64,000 nt of DNA from NCBI RefSeq assembly GCF_000582685.1, contig NZ_KK073768.1, positions 209,115-273,114 on the forward strand, written 5' to 3'. The stretch comes from [Scytonema hofmanni] UTEX 2349. GTDB taxonomy: Bacteria > Cyanobacteriota > Cyanobacteriia > Cyanobacteriales > Nostocaceae. A program made the position numbers and the translations under genes. The notes beneath the pieces are model-generated. The model had not been told where the DNA came from, ran no database searches, and saw only the letters and a list, made by a program, of their open reading frames with translations. Position 1 is the stretch's first letter, and each line of letters begins with the position of its first letter. Below are positions 60,932 to 64,000 of this stretch, piece by piece.

Positions 60932-62134
60932 ATGGGTCGTGTAATATTCATGAATGTTTCAGCAGCTGGACACGTCATCCCTACCTTGGGGTTGATGGCT
61001 GAGTTAATCAACAGAGGTGAAGAAGTAATTTACTATGAAGTTCCCACTTTTCAGCAGGAAATCGAGAGTTTTGGAGCCTCCTTTCGTTGCTATCCCCCAA
61101 TAAACCCTGAGACAGCACCACCATCTGAGAATGAAATGTCATTGGTGCCTTCTCTAACTTGGTGCGCTCATCAGATGCTCCCAGCACTTTTAGAATCAGT
61201 GCGTGCAGAAAAACCAGATTACATCATTCATGACTCCCTCTGTCTTTGGGGAAGATTAGTGGCACAATTACTGAATATTCCCGCTGTTAATTCCATTGCT
61301 ACAGCTGCTTTTACTACCCAAACTTTCTATGAATGTCCTTGGCTAAGGAAGAAGCTACCACGATTTTTAAAAGAGGCGACTGTTGGGATGAAACACTATC
61401 GTCAATATCAAAGAGAACTACGAGCAACTTATGGTGTACCTCCAATAAAATTTGTGGATACATTTACTAATATTGAACCCCTCAATATTTGTTATTTACC
61501 TCCAGAACTCCAACCTTATAGTGATAAATTTGACGAGCGTTTCCATTTTGTTGGACCTTGTAATCCGGTGCGGGCAATGGAATATGATTTTCCAATGGAG
61601 GAATTGCAAAAAGACAAGTTAATCTTGATTTCATTTGGCAACATTCATGACCCTGGTTTGCCATTTTATCGCAGTTGTATTGATGCTTTTGGTAACACAG
61701 ATGCTCAGGTGATAATGGTATTAAGTCCGGTTATGGATGTCACCCTTTTAGGAGATATTCCTAACAACTTTATCATTCGACCTACAGGTACTGTTCCCCA
61801 ATTAAAAATATTAGAGCGTGCTAGTTTATTCATTATGCACGGAGCAGGTGGCGGAACACGGGAAGCTGTTTGGTATTCAGTACCAATGATTGCAGTACCA
61901 CAAACTTATGAGCAAGAAATAATTTCCCGCCGTATTGAGGAGCAGGGTGCAGGAATTATGATGATGTTAGAAGATGTAACTGTGGAAAATTTGCAACAGA
62001 CAGCACAGCGAATTTTTGATGATAGTTCTTTTCGAGTCAATAGTGGTCGTTTGGGTGATGCTTGTCGTGCGGCTGGTGGAGTCAAACGTGCAGTGGATGA
62101 AATTTGGCGATACACCAAATTGCGTTTTTATTGA
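60932..62134 (+). CDS. GT1 (MGT/UGT-type) glycosyltransferase
   Basis: 400 residues, GT-B fold. N-terminal acceptor domain starts with VIFMNVSAAGHVIPTLGLMA (catalytic-type His in AGHVIP). C-terminal nucleotide-sugar domain shows FIIRPTGTVPQLKILERAS, then FIMHGAGGGTREAVWYSVPM, a variant of the HGG...E plant/macrolide GT signature, and PQTYEQEI in place of PxxxDQ. Family members glycosylate macrolides, glycopeptides and lipids. In this locus it is the best candidate for adding a sugar to the nonribosomal peptide or its acyl chain. Confidence 0.9.
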   Translation: MGRVIFMNVSAAGHVIPTLGLMAELINRGEEVIYYEVPTFQQEIESFGASFRCYPPINPETAPPSENEMSLVPSLTWCAHQMLPALLESVRAEKPDYIIHDSLCLWGRLVAQLLNIPAVNSIATAAFTTQTFYECPWLRKKLPRFLKEATVGMKHYRQYQRELRATYGVPPIKFVDTFTNIEPLNICYLPPELQPYSDKFDERFHFVGPCNPVRAMEYDFPMEELQKDKLILISFGNIHDPGLPFYRSCIDAFGNTDAQVIMVLSPVMDVTLLGDIPNNFIIRPTGTVPQLKILERASLFIMHGAGGGTREAVWYSVPMIAVPQTYEQEIISRRIEEQGAGIMMMLEDVTVENLQQTAQRIFDDSSFRVNSGRLGDACRAAGGVKRAVDEIWRYTKLRFY

Positions 62135-62140
62135 ATACAC

Positions 62141-62169
62141 GTAGAGACGTTCCACCGGAACGTCTTTAC
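62141..62169. repeat. Palindromic repeat (GTAGAGACGTTCC type)
   Basis: Near-perfect palindrome with centre TTCCACCGGAA, 6 bp after the glycosyltransferase stop. Possible terminator hairpin. Confidence 0.75.
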
Positions 62170-62273
62170 AGGGTTTTGGGTTTTATGCATGTACCTCCTA
62201 AGGAGTGAAATATGCTGTATGTTACTCCCTGTTCGATGTAAAATTACCTTTAACTGCCTAAAGATTAAAGGCA

Positions 62274-63137
62274 TTAAACCCCTGCAAAATTCTTAAGAGT
62301 TTGCCAAATAAGACCAGGTACCTGTAATATCAATCGTCTTCCAGGTGGTGTAAAATATTCTTTAAAATTAGTTTTCCACCAGAAGTTTATAGAAATATTT
62401 AGCTGGTCGAGAGAGTAAACTTGGTGCCACCAAAAAGCTGGAATAAAAAGCATTTCACCTGGTTCAAGCAGACACTCCATGTATTTTGCTTTTTGAAATC
62501 TAGGAAATTGATCAATGTCAAGTTGGTCAATATTTAATTGACTCATGTGTGGTATTTTTGAATGTGCGGGAAAAGGATATAGTAGAGAAGTTTGTTTGGG
62601 TTCAAACAGCAAAACTCGCTTTCGACCACGCAACTGAGATAACAAGTTTTCTGACATATCGTAATGTAATTGTGAGACATTACCGCCAGTACCTATCCAC
62701 AGATTTGTAACAATGAATAATTTTTTATCAATGTAATCTGGAACTTCAATATCTGGAATCAGTTCGGGAAAGCTGATTTTAATTGGACTTTGCTGGAGAT
62801 AATAGTATTCGTCTGTTGTTTTTTCCTGAAAAATCCAATCTGTGAAGTCAGTAAACTTCATTTTTTTACTAACCATACTAAACTGGGCTTTTGGATCAAA
62901 ATCGAATATTTGTTTTTTGGAAAAGTTGACATTAATTTCTTTATTACCTACAACATTGTTTAAATAATCAACTGACCATAAAGAATATGCTTTCCAATCA
63001 TTTATTTTCCCAGTAATAATCACTGGTTTTCTAGAAGAGAAAATTTTTTGTTTAAACTCATCTAATGTAGGTTTATGAATACGCTCAATTTGATTTACTG
63101 ATGTTTGGTTAAATTTATTTTGTGCAGTGATATTCAT
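62274..63137 (-). CDS. JmjC/cupin-8-like Fe(II)/2-oxoglutarate oxygenase
   Basis: 287 residues. Metal ligands H158 and D160 (SQLHYDMSENLLSQLRGRKR) and H238 (MLFIPAFWWHQVYS); KRVLLFEP and NISINFWWK fit the cupin_8/JmjC barrel. Such proteins hydroxylate amino-acid side chains or small molecules. As the second hydroxylase of the locus (with the AspH-type gene at 34989) it could act on the peptide or fatty acyl chain. An ATG at 63137 with AAGGAAAAAG upstream is a good start. Confidence 0.88.
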   Translation of the reverse strand: MNITAQNKFNQTSVNQIERIHKPTLDEFKQKIFSSRKPVIITGKINDWKAYSLWSVDYLNNVVGNKEINVNFSKKQIFDFDPKAQFSMVSKKMKFTDFTDWIFQEKTTDEYYYLQQSPIKISFPELIPDIEVPDYIDKKLFIVTNLWIGTGGNVSQLHYDMSENLLSQLRGRKRVLLFEPKQTSLLYPFPAHSKIPHMSQLNIDQLDIDQFPRFQKAKYMECLLEPGEMLFIPAFWWHQVYSLDQLNISINFWWKTNFKEYFTPPGRRLILQVPGLIWQTLKNFAGV

Positions 63138-63360
63138 AACTTTTTCCTTACGATTAAAATTTACTTTTCAGTGGATTAAGGAGAGAATGATGATTACAGG
63201 CGATTTTATTGGATGATTTAGCTTCCATTTCTCAAATTTGTGGTCTTGATAATGTCTCAAGCTCTACTAATTTCCTACGGTTTTCATCTGACCAAAGATT
63301 CCATATTTTTAATTGTTTTTTGAAGCAATATTCGTTTTGATAAAAGTCCACAATAAATAA

Positions 63361-64000
63361 TTACACTTTACCTTTTACCAAAGAGCGAAAGAACCAGTAT
63401 GGTTCTATAACTATACCGAATAAAACTCTAGTTATCTGGTGTTTCATAGGCAACCAAGAAGTAGTCATGTGATGTATGGTATAAGTCTCTGAGGTAGGCT
63501 GACTTTTGAATATTTTACCGTTAAGTTCCATTGGGGCACCCGGTTCAAAAATGTATCCTGGACACACACGAACTGTGGAATTTTTATGGAATTGACCTGC
63601 TACTACGCAATCATTTAACATGATAGGTCCGGTGCTGTAGCCCACATAAAAGGGCATAGTTTTATTGTCTGAATTATCTTGACGTTTTTCTAATTCTTCA
63701 AATACTGTCAACCAAAGGGGATGTCTGGGAATACTACCCATAATCGCATTGCTGAACCCCACCAATTTTGATAACACCAGTTCAAAATCTGCTAATAAAT
63801 CATCAATTGGTTTGAGGCATTCAACATCCATATCAATATAAAATCCTCCGTAGTGATAGAGGATGAAATAACGTATGGCATCACGACGTTGAATATCATG
63901 GGGATAACCATCAAATATGGGCATAAACCAGGAATAATTTTCTTCCATAAATTTCCTAGCTTTAGCTTCATCCCAAAATTGGTGTTCCCAATTAGGATGA
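63361..64000 (-). CDS. GT32-like glycosyltransferase, 5' end beyond window
   Basis: At least 213 residues; the frame stays open to the window edge and upstream residues HPNWEHQFWDEAKARKFMEE fit the family, so the gene starts outside. The glycosyltransferase sugar-binding region (GT32/OCH1-like) is clear: FDGYPHDIQRRDAIRYFILY, HYGGFYIDMDVECLKPIDDL with the DxD motif DMD, then LSKLVGFSNAIMGS, HPLWLTVFEEL and TGPIMLND. C-terminal IHHMTTSWLP is typical. Likely a second glycosylation step of the locus. 223 bp without features separate it from the oxygenase gene. Confidence 0.88.
   Translation of the reverse strand, partial: HPNWEHQFWDEAKARKFMEENYSWFMPIFDGYPHDIQRRDAIRYFILYHYGGFYIDMDVECLKPIDDLLADFELVLSKLVGFSNAIMGSIPRHPLWLTVFEELEKRQDNSDNKTMPFYVGYSTGPIMLNDCVVAGQFHKNSTVRVCPGYIFEPGAPMELNGKIFKSQPTSETYTIHHMTTSWLPMKHQITRVLFGIVIEPYWFFRSLVKGKV

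Overview
The window is cyanobacterial chromosome, most likely from a filamentous, probably heterocyst-forming (Nostocales-type) species. The evidence is the very frequent GCGATCGC (HIP1) octamer, cyanobacterial gene families (sucrose-phosphate phosphatase, PAP/fibrillin, SDR-CIA30 fusion, squalene-hopene cyclase, short kdp operon), 7-9 bp tandem repeats between genes, and many small palindromic or MITE-like repeats. No rRNA, tRNA, CRISPR array, complete insertion sequence or phage gene was recognised.

Layout. 0.1-8.0 kb: an oxidoreductase, a 21-bp tandem array, a Roco (LRR-Roc-COR) protein with a small partner gene, then bioF, ruvA and spp on the minus strand. 8.2-11.1 kb: a patch of small genes (aspartic-protease-like, antitoxin-like, a TPR remnant, a secreted protein) broken up by two segmental duplications and a MITE. 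11.2-20 kb: a PAP/fibrillin protein, a NarL-type two-component system, then a divergent kdpA-kdpB-kdpF-kdpC K+ pump operon without kdpD, and msrA. 20-30.9 kb: a Ser/Thr kinase, a prohibitin-like protein, a divergent hopanoid pair (shc and hpnB), a second 21-bp tandem array, a winged-helix-like protein, a zinc-ribbon protein, an alpha/beta hydrolase and a J-domain protein. 31.4-34.7 kb: dienelactone hydrolase, an SDR with inserted CIA30 domain, and an SDR.

35-64 kb is a natural-product locus. An AspH-type hydroxylase gene leads into two giant NRPS genes (3034 and 3748 aa) with five modules: C-A-PCP-E, C-A-PCP-E // C-A-PCP, C-A-PCP-E, C-A-PCP. Specificity codes read by eye give Thr, Tyr, Thr, Gln, Gly; with the E domains this predicts D-Thr, D-Tyr, Thr (possibly dehydrated to Dhb), D-Gln, Gly. 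This matches, as I recall it, the internal run of residues 3-7 of the hassallidin antifungal glycolipopeptides. There is no loading enzyme and no thioesterase in the window, so the assembly line is either incomplete here (the locus runs off the right edge) or makes a different product. Around it lie a GtrA-like membrane protein, a GH13 glycosidase, an MFS exporter, a GT1 glycosyltransferase, a JmjC/cupin-like oxygenase and a GT32-like glycosyltransferase cut by the window end. These look like tailoring, glycosylation and export functions.

A recurring theme is intergenic repeat DNA inside genes while the reading frame stays open: an element of about 220 bp bounded by inverted repeats in the third adenylation domain, and a palindrome-plus-24-bp triplication in hpnB. 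Two unlinked 21-bp arrays both have exactly nine units and encode a similar heptapeptide.
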